NCBI GenBank assembly: GCA_017616735.1
Contig: JAFZXP010000001.1
Coordinates: 1 to 58,793 of the forward strand
Length of the DNA stretch: 58,793 nt
DNA from: Bacteroidales bacterium
GTDB lineage: Bacteria > Bacteroidota > Bacteroidia > Bacteroidales > F082
Reading direction: 5' to 3'
In this document: one piece after another, positions 7,735-16,967 of the stretch
Numbering within the stretch: the first letter of the stretch is position 1
How the letters are laid out: the number at the start of each line of letters is the position of its first letter
The notes under the pieces: model-generated
Databases searched by the model: none
What the model saw: the letters and a program-made list of their open reading frames with translations, nothing else
What the model was told of the DNA's origin: nothing
Made by a program: the position numbers and the translations under genes

Positions 7735-10700
7735 ATGTACAAAATAACCAAACATCCTATTCTTGATATCGCCGAGGGCGAAAAAGTAGAATTTATTTAT
7801 GATGGCAAAAAAGTGGTTGGTCAGAAGGGCTATACCATTGCTGCCGCTTTGCATCAGGCCGGTTTTCCAGTTCACAGCCACAGCCTTGACGGGCGCAACA
7901 GAAGCTTAAACTGCGGCATTGGTAAGTGCGGTGCCTGCGAAATGCTGGTCGACGGCAAGATCCGCCGTATCTGTATCACTTTGGTCGATGGCGTGAAGGA
8001 AGTGAAGCCGATAAACAATGAGGCAAATGTGCTTCCTGATGCCAAGGAGCAGCATCCACGCGAGGTGAAGGTTTATAAGACACAGGTGGCCATTGTCGGT
8101 GCCGGTCCTGCTGGATTGGCTTGCCGCGAGCAGTTGAACGCATTCGGCATCAGCAATATTGTTGTTGACAACAACGCCAACATAGGCGGTCAGTTCAATA
8201 TGCAGACACACCAGTTCTTCTTCTTCGAGAAAGAAAAGAAATTCGGCGGAATGCGTGGCTTTGACATCGCAAAGACTTTGGCTGGCGACAACCACGAAGG
8301 CATCCTCTTGAACACTACGGTTTGGGATTTGCTTGAAGGCGGTCGCGTGGCTATCAAGAATATCGTTACTGGCGAAGTCGGTTACATTGATGCTCAGCAT
8401 CTTGTGGTTGCCACAGGTGCAGTGCCGTTTATGCCGACATTCGAGAACGATGACGTGCCGGGCGTTTACACAGCCGCTGTGTTCCAGAAGATGATGAACC
8501 AGGAGCATACATTGTTAGGAAAGAAAGTGCTGACAGTAGGTGCAGGTAACATCGGTTATCTGACATCTTATCAGGGTATGCAGGCTGGTGCCACCATCAA
8601 GGCTATCATCGAGGCTATGCCGCGTGAGGGCGGTTTCCCGGTTCAAGCCAACCGTGTGCGCCGTCTGGGCATCCCGATTATGACGGGTTACACTTTGGTG
8701 CGCGCCATACCTAATGCCGACCATACTGGCATAACAGGCGCTGTCATAGCACAATGCGAGAACTTCAAGCCAGTGCCTGGCACCGAACAGGTTATCGACG
8801 ACATAGACATCATCAACATCTGCACAGGTTTGATTCCTGACAACCAGCTGCTCGTGAAGGGACGCGAGGTGTTTGGATTAAACACTTACGGAGCCGGCGA
8901 CGCTATCCGTATCGGTGAAGGAACAAGCGCCGTTTTGAGAGGTAAACAAGTGGCTTACGAGGTGGCACAAGCCATTGGTGTACGCTTCAACTACGACGAT
9001 TATCTTGAGATTTCAAGACAATATATCGACTCGCAACAGCATCCTGTCAGATTGCTTGAAAAGCCTAATTTGCCGACACCTGAGCGTATGCAGCTCAGAG
9101 CTTTTGTACAGGCCGACTGCCTCTACGGATTCGCCTGCAACCCATGCTCATTCAGCTGTCCGCAAGGCGCTATCACCAAGCCTTCAACAAGCAGCACCCC
9201 GACCATCAATTATGATAAATGTATCGGCTGTATGCTTTGCGTGTCAAGTTGCCCTGGCTTGGCTATCTTCGGCTACGACGTGCAGAAGTCAATATGCTTC
9301 CTCCCAATCGAATACGAAGCACAAGAAGGCGCTGAAGTGTATCTTGTCGATAACGACGGCCAAAAGATTGGCGAAGGTGTCATCGAGAAGATTTTGAAGA
9401 AGTCGAACAAGACCAATGTGGCAAGGGTGAAAGCCCGCTCTTCACGTCCTTCGGGAGAGGCAAGCAGAGTGTTTGAACTGACCGATGTCAAGGGCTTTAT
9501 TTTGAAAGACCGTTATAATGAAAATAAGGAACTCACCACTCCATTGTCAAAGAAGAAAGTTGCAGAAGGCGAGACATATGTCTGCCATTGCGAGGATATC
9601 AAACTTGACAAGGTGCTGAGTGTTATCGGCGACCGCAAGACCATCTCGGTTGACGAGTTGAAACACATTACACGTATGGGTATGGGCCCATGCCGAGGCA
9701 AGCGTTGCATACCACGCGCACGTCAGATTTTGCGCTCGTACGGCATTGAATTGGTTGGCGACGCCACACCTCGTGCTCCTCTTTCAAATCAGGTCAGCCT
9801 TGGCGACCTCTATAATCCGAAGACAAAAGAGGTGTTTGTGTTCCCGGAGATGAACGACGTGAAGAAGGAGAAGGTGGAGGTGTTTATCGCCGGTGGCGGT
9901 ATCGCCGGAAGTTCATTGTTCCGTTACTTCTCGGAAGCTGGCAAGAAACCTGTGATGATCAACTACAGCCGTGGCGCTTCGTGGCGTTGCATCGGTGGCG
10001 GTCGTCCGGCATTCTCAAATCCTGATATCGCTGATATCGCCGTTCACAACCACGAGATCTTCAAGAATATGCAGAAGGAGCACAATATCAACTACCACCT
10101 GACACATTACGTCAACTTGGTGCATGATGAGGCTACCTATAAATCGCTCGACGCTTCACGTGCTTGGAGCGATGCGTATATGATTGACCGCAAGGACTTC
10201 AAGAAAGAGATTTCACCGCTTTGGGACGATAAAAAGACCACTTACAGCCATGCTTTGATTACTCGCGACTGCTGGCAGGCAACTCCTGGCCGTGTCATCG
10301 ACTACATCCGTGCTATTGGTGTGCAGAATGGCGGTCGTTACTATGAAGACTGCGAGCTGCTGCACGTGCAGAAAGTCGGTGGTCATTACGTCACTTTGGT
10401 ACGCACCCACGAAGGCGCTTACGTTGAATACACCTGCGACCACTTTGTCAATGCTATGGGATGGGGCGCTGAGAAGTTCAACGACATGCTCGGTTTGGAC
10501 ACCGGATTGTATCCTGTCAAGCACCAGGCGTTCATTACACGCCGTCTGCCTATGATGGGACCAAACGGAGGCCCGCTGGATATGATAATCGACCGTCGTC
10601 ACTACAAAGGCTTCAGCGCTGTTTACGGACAGCAGTGGGCTCACACCGGTCAGATTATCGGCTGCGCAAGCCCTGACACCGACGCTTACGAGGCACGTCA

Positions 10701-10998
10701 GAACATCAAGTACAACAGCAAGGAGTTCTTGGAAATTGTTTCTGAAGTGTTCGCCGAATGGATTCCAAATCTTGGCGAGGTGAGCTTCTTGGCATGCTGG
10801 GCAGGCCGTTACACCGAGCCGCGCTACATTGTCGACCCGGAGGTCGGTCTGTTGACAGGTTTGCGTGGTCACGGATTCATGCTCGGTCAGTATCTGGCTA
10901 AGCTTTACGTCGACAAATATCTCGGCAAGCAGGTTCCAGGTTACATGGAAGACCTCAAGATTACAGGCAAGGGCTTGAGCGAGAATGCTTTCAAATAG
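7735..10998 (+). CDS. Multi-domain FAD/iron-sulphur amine or amino-acid dehydrogenase (HcnABC-like fusion)
   Basis: 1087 residues from ATG 7735; a TTG nine bases upstream is less likely. Domains in order: a [2Fe-2S] Fer2_4 domain (Cys near 60, 65, 68, 80; CGIGKCGAC); a pyridine-nucleotide-disulphide-type FAD domain (GAGPAGLAC near 125, NAD(P) loop near 270); a ferredoxin domain with two Cys clusters (about 462-510, CIGCMLCVSSCPG); a BFD-like [2Fe-2S] domain (about 616-665, CHC then MGPCRGKRC); and a D-amino-acid-oxidase-type FAD domain (about 715-1087, GGGIAGSS). This is the content of HcnA, HcnB and HcnC, or of dye-linked proline dehydrogenase subunits, joined in one chain with an added ferredoxin. 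Related enzymes oxidise glycine, proline, hydroxyproline or opines. It is a single-gene unit with its own promoter and terminator, so context gives no substrate. Probably cytoplasmic: no signal peptide is seen. Confidence 0.8.
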   Translation: MYKITKHPILDIAEGEKVEFIYDGKKVVGQKGYTIAAALHQAGFPVHSHSLDGRNRSLNCGIGKCGACEMLVDGKIRRICITLVDGVKEVKPINNEANVLPDAKEQHPREVKVYKTQVAIVGAGPAGLACREQLNAFGISNIVVDNNANIGGQFNMQTHQFFFFEKEKKFGGMRGFDIAKTLAGDNHEGILLNTTVWDLLEGGRVAIKNIVTGEVGYIDAQHLVVATGAVPFMPTFENDDVPGVYTAAVFQKMMNQEHTLLGKKVLTVGAGNIGYLTSYQGMQAGATIKAIIEAMPREGGFPVQANRVRRLGIPIMTGYTLVRAIPNADHTGITGAVIAQCENFKPVPGTEQVIDDIDIINICTGLIPDNQLLVKGREVFGLNTYGAGDAIRIGEGTSAVLRGKQVAYEVAQAIGVRFNYDDYLEISRQYIDSQQHPVRLLEKPNLPTPERMQLRAFVQADCLYGFACNPCSFSCPQGAITKPSTSSTPTINYDKCIGCMLCVSSCPGLAIFGYDVQKSICFLPIEYEAQEGAEVYLVDNDGQKIGEGVIEKILKKSNKTNVARVKARSSRPSGEASRVFELTDVKGFILKDRYNENKELTTPLSKKKVAEGETYVCHCEDIKLDKVLSVIGDRKTISVDELKHITRMGMGPCRGKRCIPRARQILRSYGIELVGDATPRAPLSNQVSLGDLYNPKTKEVFVFPEMNDVKKEKVEVFIAGGGIAGSSLFRYFSEAGKKPVMINYSRGASWRCIGGGRPAFSNPDIADIAVHNHEIFKNMQKEHNINYHLTHYVNLVHDEATYKSLDASRAWSDAYMIDRKDFKKEISPLWDDKKTTYSHALITRDCWQATPGRVIDYIRAIGVQNGGRYYEDCELLHVQKVGGHYVTLVRTHEGAYVEYTCDHFVNAMGWGAEKFNDMLGLDTGLYPVKHQAFITRRLPMMGPNGGPLDMIIDRRHYKGFSAVYGQQWAHTGQIIGCASPDTDAYEARQNIKYNSKEFLEIVSEVFAEWIPNLGEVSFLACWAGRYTEPRYIVDPEVGLLTGLRGHGFMLGQYLAKLYVDKYLGKQVPGYMEDLKITGKGLSENAFK

Positions 10999-11022
10999 TA
11001 TTTGACAAGCTGATATGAAATT

Positions 11023-11058
11023 AAGGGGCAAATTGACTTCAAAATTTGCCCCTTTTTT
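11023..11058 (+). terminator. Intrinsic terminator after the oxidoreductase gene
   Basis: AAGGGGCAAATT (11023-11034) pairs perfectly with 11043-11054 and is followed by a T run. A-rich flanks make it usable from both sides, which suits the convergent MBOAT operon ending at 11073. Confidence 0.85.
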
Positions 11059-11072
11059 ATGTGTATTACGAA

Positions 11073-12542
11073 TCAGAATCTGAAATAGATAAATGGGCTG
11101 AAACCAGTGGCGTTGAGGGCACCGAGGCAGAAAAAGAAGCCAAACACCGACAGAACGAATGCTATAATGTGCTGCTGTCGGTTGTACTGAGTAAAGTAAA
11201 CCTTATCCTGCCAACGCAGTCCGAATTTGGTCAGGGTGATGAATGAGAAGAAAGCCGCGACTATCATCATAGTGAAGAAATGCGGATTGTCGGCGAAATG
11301 TACCGGTGTGAACTCGAATGCGAACAGGCGTTTGATGAAAAGCCACGAAAGGTCAATGCGCTCGATGCGGAAGAAGCATCGGGTGAGCACTATGATGGCG
11401 AAGGTGCATATGACTGCCGGGATTTTGCCTATGCGTTCGTTGAATTTCCTTAAAAATAGTTTGTCGGCGCAGATGAAAATGCCTTGCAAGGCTCCGTAGA
11501 CTACGAAGTTCCATGCGGCTCCGTGCCACAAGCCCGACATCAGGAAGCAGAACCACAAATTGAAATACTTGCGGCCTTCGGTCTTGACGCGGCTGCCTCC
11601 CAACGGGAAGTAGAGGTAATTCTTGATAAACACGCTGAATGTCTGATGCCAGCGTCGCCAGAACTCGGAAATGGTGGTCGAAACGTAAGGATTGTCGAAG
11701 TTTTCCGGAAACTTGAAACCCATCATGCGGCCCAAACCTATAGCCATGTCGGAATAACCCGCAAAGTCGAAATATATCTGGAATGTGAACGCTAAAATGG
11801 CTATCCATGCCATAGACGAGTCGATGTTGGCGATTTTAGTGGCGATGTCGGCCAGCTGCTGTGATGTCAAGACATCGTAGTTTGAAGGTCCGAGTATTTT
11901 ATCCACCTGAAAACCAATGACATCGGCTATGAGTACTTTCTTCGCCAGTCCGAGCACAAAACGATAAAACCCCTGCAGACGGTCGGCGTAATCGGCCTGA
12001 CGGTCACGAATCTGGTCGGCAATGTCGCAGTAGCGGATGATAGGGCCGGCTATCAGCTGCGGGAACATCACTATGTAAAGCATGTAGTCGGTGAGCTTTT
12101 GCATCGGCTCGTTGACATTGCGGTAAGTGTCAAGTGTGTAAGTGACACTTTGAAACGAGAAGAACGAAATTCCTATCGGCAGCAAAATCTTGACCCATTT
12201 CATAGGCTCGACATGAATCCATCCCAGCACGTAGTTGATGTTCTGCATGGTGAAGTTGCCGTATTTGTAATAGAACAGCAACCCTATGCTAATCGCAATG
12301 GAAATGCCGCACAGAATCTTTTTTGTGAGCTGATTTTCGGTTTTGACCATCCATCTGACCAAATAGAAGTTGGCCACTATGGATACCAGCAGTTGAATGA
12401 TGAATTCCGGCGCTCCAAATGCGTAAAACAGTATGGAAGCAAACAAAAGAGTAAAGTTGCGCCATTTTTTCGGCGTCAGGAAATATGCCGCCAAAAATAT
12501 GGGCAGGAAGTATATCAGGAATATGTTGCTGCTGAATACCAT
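11073..12542 (-). CDS. MBOAT-family O-acyltransferase, AlgI-like (copy 1)
   Basis: 489 residues with about ten or more membrane segments. Signatures of the AlgI/DltB branch are present: WRRWHQTF, YFPLGGSR and SGLWHGAAWNF, the last carrying the invariant His. AlgI moves an acetyl group across the inner membrane for O-acetylation of an exported polysaccharide, with an AlgJ/AlgX-like partner doing the periplasmic transfer. Such a partner lies directly upstream: its TAA overlaps this ATG by one base. It is the last gene of a five-gene minus-strand cluster. The glycan substrate is unknown, and no alginate synthesis genes are in view. Confidence 0.92.
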   Translation of the reverse strand: MVFSSNIFLIYFLPIFLAAYFLTPKKWRNFTLLFASILFYAFGAPEFIIQLLVSIVANFYLVRWMVKTENQLTKKILCGISIAISIGLLFYYKYGNFTMQNINYVLGWIHVEPMKWVKILLPIGISFFSFQSVTYTLDTYRNVNEPMQKLTDYMLYIVMFPQLIAGPIIRYCDIADQIRDRQADYADRLQGFYRFVLGLAKKVLIADVIGFQVDKILGPSNYDVLTSQQLADIATKIANIDSSMAWIAILAFTFQIYFDFAGYSDMAIGLGRMMGFKFPENFDNPYVSTTISEFWRRWHQTFSVFIKNYLYFPLGGSRVKTEGRKYFNLWFCFLMSGLWHGAAWNFVVYGALQGIFICADKLFLRKFNERIGKIPAVICTFAIIVLTRCFFRIERIDLSWLFIKRLFAFEFTPVHFADNPHFFTMMIVAAFFSFITLTKFGLRWQDKVYFTQYNRQQHIIAFVLSVFGFFFCLGALNATGFSPFIYFRF

Positions 12543-14233
12543 TATTCTGTTTGATTGTTGTTAAAAATCCGAGGGAAATACTTGCCCTTGTCGGTCACAA
12601 TTGTGTATTTCGCATCGATCGTCATCATCTCGTGAGTCGACTTTCCGCGTTGTTTGGCCTTATTTTCAAAGTATTTCATCTTTTCATTGTCGTTTTCCCA
12701 ATACTTAATCAACTTGTCGACAGCAGCCTGATAGTTTTGTTTGCAGACAACTGTGTCGCAGTCGCGCATCAGAGTGTTGCCGTCGAGTATGTTGTTCATC
12801 TCCAGTTCCATGAGATCTTTTGTGCTCATGTTGAGATATCTGGCGTGTCCGCCGAGAACCTTCATCCAGTTTTTGTCGTTTTTCATGCTGCTGACAGCAC
12901 GGTGTGCGTCTACTGACTGCGGGTTGCGCATGCTTGGTATGGCGTCGCCTTTCAGCTCGTCAAAGACTTCAGGATTATCGTTAATGATTTTGATGGCCTT
13001 GTCTCTGGAGATGTTTTGCTTATGGCAAATCTCGTCGATTTTTTTCTCCACTATACTGTCGGGGAGGCAGAGTTTGATTAGTGTCTCGCCTGCAAAGCCG
13101 AATGAAATCTGATTTAGCTGAGTGTCACCGCAGAAGGTGACAATGTAGTCGGAAAGCAAGATTTCAAAAGTCTTGTCGAGTTTTTTAGTGGGTTTCATGG
13201 CCAATGTTGCCAGGTCATAGGCTTCCTTGTTGTAATACCATAGCCGCGGATTGCTGAAGATTTCGTCAAAATGAATAAAGTCTTTGATGCGCCATAGGAA
13301 GGAGTTACCAACAAACAGTACGTTTGGTTTGACACATGTAGAGTCTGACACTATGGTGATGTCAGCCAGATAAAGCGGATATTTTGAATGGTCGCGTCTG
13401 AACATCAGATTGAGCATGCTCTCGATGTCGTAGTCACAACGATGCTTTACCGTCTCTTCATACTCGTTGTATTGCCTGTATTCTCCGATTTGGATTTGTG
13501 CAAGGTTGATATTGCCGGCTTTTTCTATGAGATGGATGATGGTGTCGGCAGCATATACGCACGAGAAGTTCCAGTGTGCGCCACCAGGCGAGAAAGGTGT
13601 GTAAAACAGAGTGTCGGCTATGTTTTTATACATCTGGCTCATCTCGATATAAGGGAATCCCAGCCTGTCGAAGCTCTCGGTAAAATACTTGGTGGCATCA
13701 ATGGTTGTGGTATCGGGTTGCCTGTCGGGGATGTTGTCTGGAAAGACGTAGCACTTGTCGGGGCTGATGTAAGCCATAAACTCAATGTCAAAATCTTTCA
13801 AAACGTGGCGCAACTTGTTCAAGACGCGAATGTTACGGTCATATTTTGACTTGGCTTCGGCATTGTTTTCGAATAAGGTAGGCTGATAGGTACCATAATA
13901 GGTCTTGACATTCTTGTCGAAATAAAGCCATCCGTTTGTGCCTAGCACTACATCATTGGCGTAGGTCTTTTTAAAGAAAGTCCACAAAAACTGGTTGTAC
14001 AATCTTACGGTCGGCTGTCGCAAGCCATAGTTCTCCGACAAATAATTTTCAGCGTCCGCTTGGTATTTGCCGCTGGCCAGATTGCTGAAAGTGAAGTCTG
14101 ATTTTGTGGCTTTGGTGGCCGAGCCCCACAGAGGTCGGAATTTGAATATGCCGAAGGCGTATTGTGCTAATGGCAAAAACAGCACTATTACAAGAATGGT
14201 ATACAGGATAATATGTAAGCGTCGGTTTTTCAT
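12542..14233 (-). CDS. DHHW/AlgJ-AlgX-like SGNH protein (long form, degenerate motifs)
   Basis: 563 residues from ATG 14233, which makes a 4-base ATGA overlap with the gene upstream; an ATG at 14254 is also in frame. One N-terminal signal anchor (about residues 5-27) is followed by a periplasmic SGNH-type domain as in AlgJ and AlgX. Motifs recognisable as those of the family are changed: the Asp-x-His-Trp block reads G-A-H-W, and the Gly-Asp-Ser block reads VGNSFLW. The Ser and His remain but both acidic positions are lost. About 130 extra residues at the C-terminus, largely helical and charged, are not present in the two paralogues. It probably works in acetyl transfer with the adjacent MBOAT protein, or binds the glycan without catalysing. 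Confidence 0.78.
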   Translation of the reverse strand: MKNRRLHIILYTILVIVLFLPLAQYAFGIFKFRPLWGSATKATKSDFTFSNLASGKYQADAENYLSENYGLRQPTVRLYNQFLWTFFKKTYANDVVLGTNGWLYFDKNVKTYYGTYQPTLFENNAEAKSKYDRNIRVLNKLRHVLKDFDIEFMAYISPDKCYVFPDNIPDRQPDTTTIDATKYFTESFDRLGFPYIEMSQMYKNIADTLFYTPFSPGGAHWNFSCVYAADTIIHLIEKAGNINLAQIQIGEYRQYNEYEETVKHRCDYDIESMLNLMFRRDHSKYPLYLADITIVSDSTCVKPNVLFVGNSFLWRIKDFIHFDEIFSNPRLWYYNKEAYDLATLAMKPTKKLDKTFEILLSDYIVTFCGDTQLNQISFGFAGETLIKLCLPDSIVEKKIDEICHKQNISRDKAIKIINDNPEVFDELKGDAIPSMRNPQSVDAHRAVSSMKNDKNWMKVLGGHARYLNMSTKDLMELEMNNILDGNTLMRDCDTVVCKQNYQAAVDKLIKYWENDNEKMKYFENKAKQRGKSTHEMMTIDAKYTIVTDKGKYFPRIFNNNQTE

Positions 14234-15540
14234 TCTCTGTTTTTTATCATCCATTTAGCGTCGAGAGCTATCTGTCTTTCCAAGGAGATGCCGTTTTTCT
14301 CAGCCTTTGACTTAACGTCGTTGAGCCAGTTTTTATCAGAATAGATGCTGTTTATCATGCTTATGACGTCTTGGCTGACTGGTTGTTGCGTCTCTTCGTC
14401 ATAAAGAAGCGCCATAGCGTTTTCGATGAAGCCGTTGCCGAGTTTGTAAAGTTGTACAGTGCAGTAGTTAAGCATTATAAAGTCGGCGTTGAACATCTCT
14501 TGCAGCAGGTTGACGTCTTTTGTCGACTGGTGGTCTTTGTCGAAGTAGATGGTGCTGTTGTAATACCAATAGGGGTATCTGTCGAACATCTGTTTTAGCT
14601 TGAAGTTGTACGATATTGTCCAGAAATACGAGTCGCCAACGGTGATTAGCGTTGGTTTGACGGCTGTTGAGTCAGGGATAATGGTCACATCGGCGTAATA
14701 ATGCTTGTTAGGCCGTATCGGGAGTGCAAGGTTAAACAACTGTTCGAGGTCGTCGTCGGGCTCCCTCACGCTGCCTTGGTATTTTTCACCAATGCTTACG
14801 TTGAGCAGATTCATGTCGCCGAGTGATTCCATGTAGCGCATGATGCTGTCAAAAGCGTATGTGGCGGCTATGTTTGACCAGTGTGTGCCCGTTTTGGGGA
14901 ACAGCGGATAGTCAACAGTGCCTTTGAGCTGCTTGAACCACTCGACATTGTCGATGTAATTGACTCCGAGCTCGTCAAAGCGGCGCTTATAACAGTCGTA
15001 TGCGTGCAGACCTTCGGGGCGGTTGTATTTGGTGTTCTCGGGCAAATACTCCGGGTAGATGACGTCCTTGCCCGGAATCATGTTCACGAAGATGTAAGTG
15101 CCGTGTTCCTTCAGTATTTCCTGTAGCTTGTACAGATTATCGGCTGTCTGGTCGAAACGGCGTTTCATCTCGGTGGAGTCGTCTGTATAGCTGTACATCA
15201 TACTTTCGTAGTGGTCGCGCACAAACTCGCCCTCGTAGAGCCAATTGTCCTTTCCGATATCTATCCAGCCATTGTGGGTTTTGTGGTAGCAACTCCAGAT
15301 GTACTGATTATAAAGGCGTATCGCCCATTCGCGGAAGCCGAAACGCTCTTTGTAATAAGCTTCGATATCTCTTTGTAAAGTGCCGTTTATGTAGTTCTCG
15401 TAAGTTAACCTCGGGGATTCTTTTTTATTGGTGAAGCCTTTAAGCGATTTCAGACTGATGATATGAAATCCTGTCTGCAGCAGCAATATCAGAAATATCG
15501 CCACAGTCAAAAATCGCAATATGTTCAGAGGCTTCTTCAT
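14230..15540 (-). CDS. DHHW/AlgJ-AlgX-like SGNH protein (middle copy)
   Basis: 436 residues with an N-terminal signal anchor (about residues 8-28) and a periplasmic SGNH-like domain. The serine block is intact (VGDSYFWTI), but the His-Trp block reads T-G-T-H-W, with Gly where D-x-H-W has Asp. The region after the anchor (YENYINGTLQRDIEAYYKER, then FGFREWAIRLYNQ) is shared with the two paralogues in this cluster and typical of the DHHW family. Its ATG lies 6 bp after the stop of MBOAT copy 2, and its TGA overlaps the next gene's ATG, so the three should be translationally linked. Role: probable periplasmic O-acetyl transfer to an exported polysaccharide. Confidence 0.83.
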   Translation of the reverse strand: MKKPLNILRFLTVAIFLILLLQTGFHIISLKSLKGFTNKKESPRLTYENYINGTLQRDIEAYYKERFGFREWAIRLYNQYIWSCYHKTHNGWIDIGKDNWLYEGEFVRDHYESMMYSYTDDSTEMKRRFDQTADNLYKLQEILKEHGTYIFVNMIPGKDVIYPEYLPENTKYNRPEGLHAYDCYKRRFDELGVNYIDNVEWFKQLKGTVDYPLFPKTGTHWSNIAATYAFDSIMRYMESLGDMNLLNVSIGEKYQGSVREPDDDLEQLFNLALPIRPNKHYYADVTIIPDSTAVKPTLITVGDSYFWTISYNFKLKQMFDRYPYWYYNSTIYFDKDHQSTKDVNLLQEMFNADFIMLNYCTVQLYKLGNGFIENAMALLYDEETQQPVSQDVISMINSIYSDKNWLNDVKSKAEKNGISLERQIALDAKWMIKNRE

Positions 15541-15546
15541 TGTCGG

Positions 15547-16965
15547 TTAAAATCTGAAATAGATAAACGGACTGAATCCGACAGCATTGAGGGCGCCAAG
15601 GCAGAACAGCAGCATGAATACGGCTATCAACCAGAAGACTATCGTTCCGGTGAGGGTGTGTTCTCTGTAATAAACGATATCCTGCAGTTTTTTGCCGAAC
15701 GGGAACAGAGCTATAAACGAAAAAATAAGCGCCACGATGAGCGTTGTGTAGAATTGGGTGTCGGCGTTGATACTGAACGAGCTGAAGTCGAAGGCGAAGA
15801 GCCTGCCTATGAAGGTAAATGCATCGTGGAGGTTCTCGATTCGGAATATCGACCAACCCACCATTGCGATGATGAAGGTGATTATGACACTCGGAGCCTT
15901 GCCGATTCGCTCGTAAACTTTTTTCAGCCCCATGCGCTCAAGCACCAGCCACAGCCCGTGATAGGCACCCCAGATGACGAAATTCCAGCTTGCGCCGTGC
16001 CATAAGCCCGAAAGCAGGAACACCACCCAGAGGTTGAAATACATGCGGCGTTTTGAGCAGCGGTTGCCGCCCAGAGGTATGTAAAGGTAGTTGCGCATGA
16101 AGGCACCCAAAGTCATGTGCCAGCGACGCCAGAACTCGGTGATGCTGGCCGAGTTATACGGGTTATCAAAATTTTCGGGGAAGTGGAATCCCATGATTTT
16201 GCCTAGACCGATGGCCATGTCGGAGTAACCGGCAAAATCGAAGTACAACTGCATGGTGTAGGCTGCTATGGTGATCCATGCTGTGCCGCTGTCCATGATG
16301 GCGAGATCGCCTGCCAAAAGCTTGTCGACCTGGAATCCGATGACATCGGCTATCAATATCTTCTTCGAAAGACCTATGACAAAACGATTGAAGCCTTGCA
16401 AAAACTCGGCGCTGCTGTACTTACGGTGGCGTATCTCACTCTCTATGTCGCAGTAGCGCACGATGGGGCCGGCTATAAGCTGAGGAAACATCATGATGTA
16501 GACAATGTAGTCGGTCAGCTTGTCCATGGGCTCGTTGTTGCCGCGGTAAGTGTCAATCACGTATGTTATCGACTGGAAAGTGAAGAACGAGATGCCTATC
16601 GGGAGCAACACCTTGGCCATCCTGACGGCATTGGCGCCGAACAGCCCGATCAACGCATTAATGTTGTCAATCAGGAAGTTGGCATATTTGTAATATACCA
16701 AAAGTCCGAGACTGATAATGATGGCTAGGGCGCAATAAAGCTTTTTCAATCCAGGTTTCCCGGTTTTTCGCATCGCTTTCACCAGATAGAAGCTGGCAAC
16801 GGTGGAACCGAGCAGATATAGTATGAAGTCGGGCGCGCCATAGGCGTAAAACACTATCGAAAACAGCAGTATGACATAGTTTCTGAACTTTTTCGGACAT
16901 ACAAAATAGCATATCAGAAAAAGCGGCAGAAAATATAGAAGGAAAACGTTACTACTAAATACCAT
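15547..16965 (-). CDS. MBOAT-family O-acyltransferase, AlgI-like (copy 2)
   Basis: 472 residues and multi-pass, with the same signature set as copy 1: WRRWHMTLGAF, YIPLGGNR and SGLWHGASWNF with the invariant His. It is clearly paralogous to the protein encoded at 11073: both begin MVFSSN(V/I)FL and end NA(T/V)GFSPFIYFRF. It follows the first DHHW gene with a 2-bp gap and precedes the second with 6 bp. Two AlgI-like proteins in one operon suggest either a cassette duplication or two acetylation positions or polymers. Acyl donor and acceptor are not visible from the sequence. Confidence 0.92.
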   Translation of the reverse strand: MVFSSNVFLLYFLPLFLICYFVCPKKFRNYVILLFSIVFYAYGAPDFILYLLGSTVASFYLVKAMRKTGKPGLKKLYCALAIIISLGLLVYYKYANFLIDNINALIGLFGANAVRMAKVLLPIGISFFTFQSITYVIDTYRGNNEPMDKLTDYIVYIMMFPQLIAGPIVRYCDIESEIRHRKYSSAEFLQGFNRFVIGLSKKILIADVIGFQVDKLLAGDLAIMDSGTAWITIAAYTMQLYFDFAGYSDMAIGLGKIMGFHFPENFDNPYNSASITEFWRRWHMTLGAFMRNYLYIPLGGNRCSKRRMYFNLWVVFLLSGLWHGASWNFVIWGAYHGLWLVLERMGLKKVYERIGKAPSVIITFIIAMVGWSIFRIENLHDAFTFIGRLFAFDFSSFSINADTQFYTTLIVALIFSFIALFPFGKKLQDIVYYREHTLTGTIVFWLIAVFMLLFCLGALNAVGFSPFIYFRF

Positions 16966-16967
16966 CG

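Noticed and set aside
11484..12554. Plus-strand ORFs opposite the MBOAT and DHHW genes
   Set aside because: They mirror the codon pattern of confirmed minus-strand genes and have no promoter.
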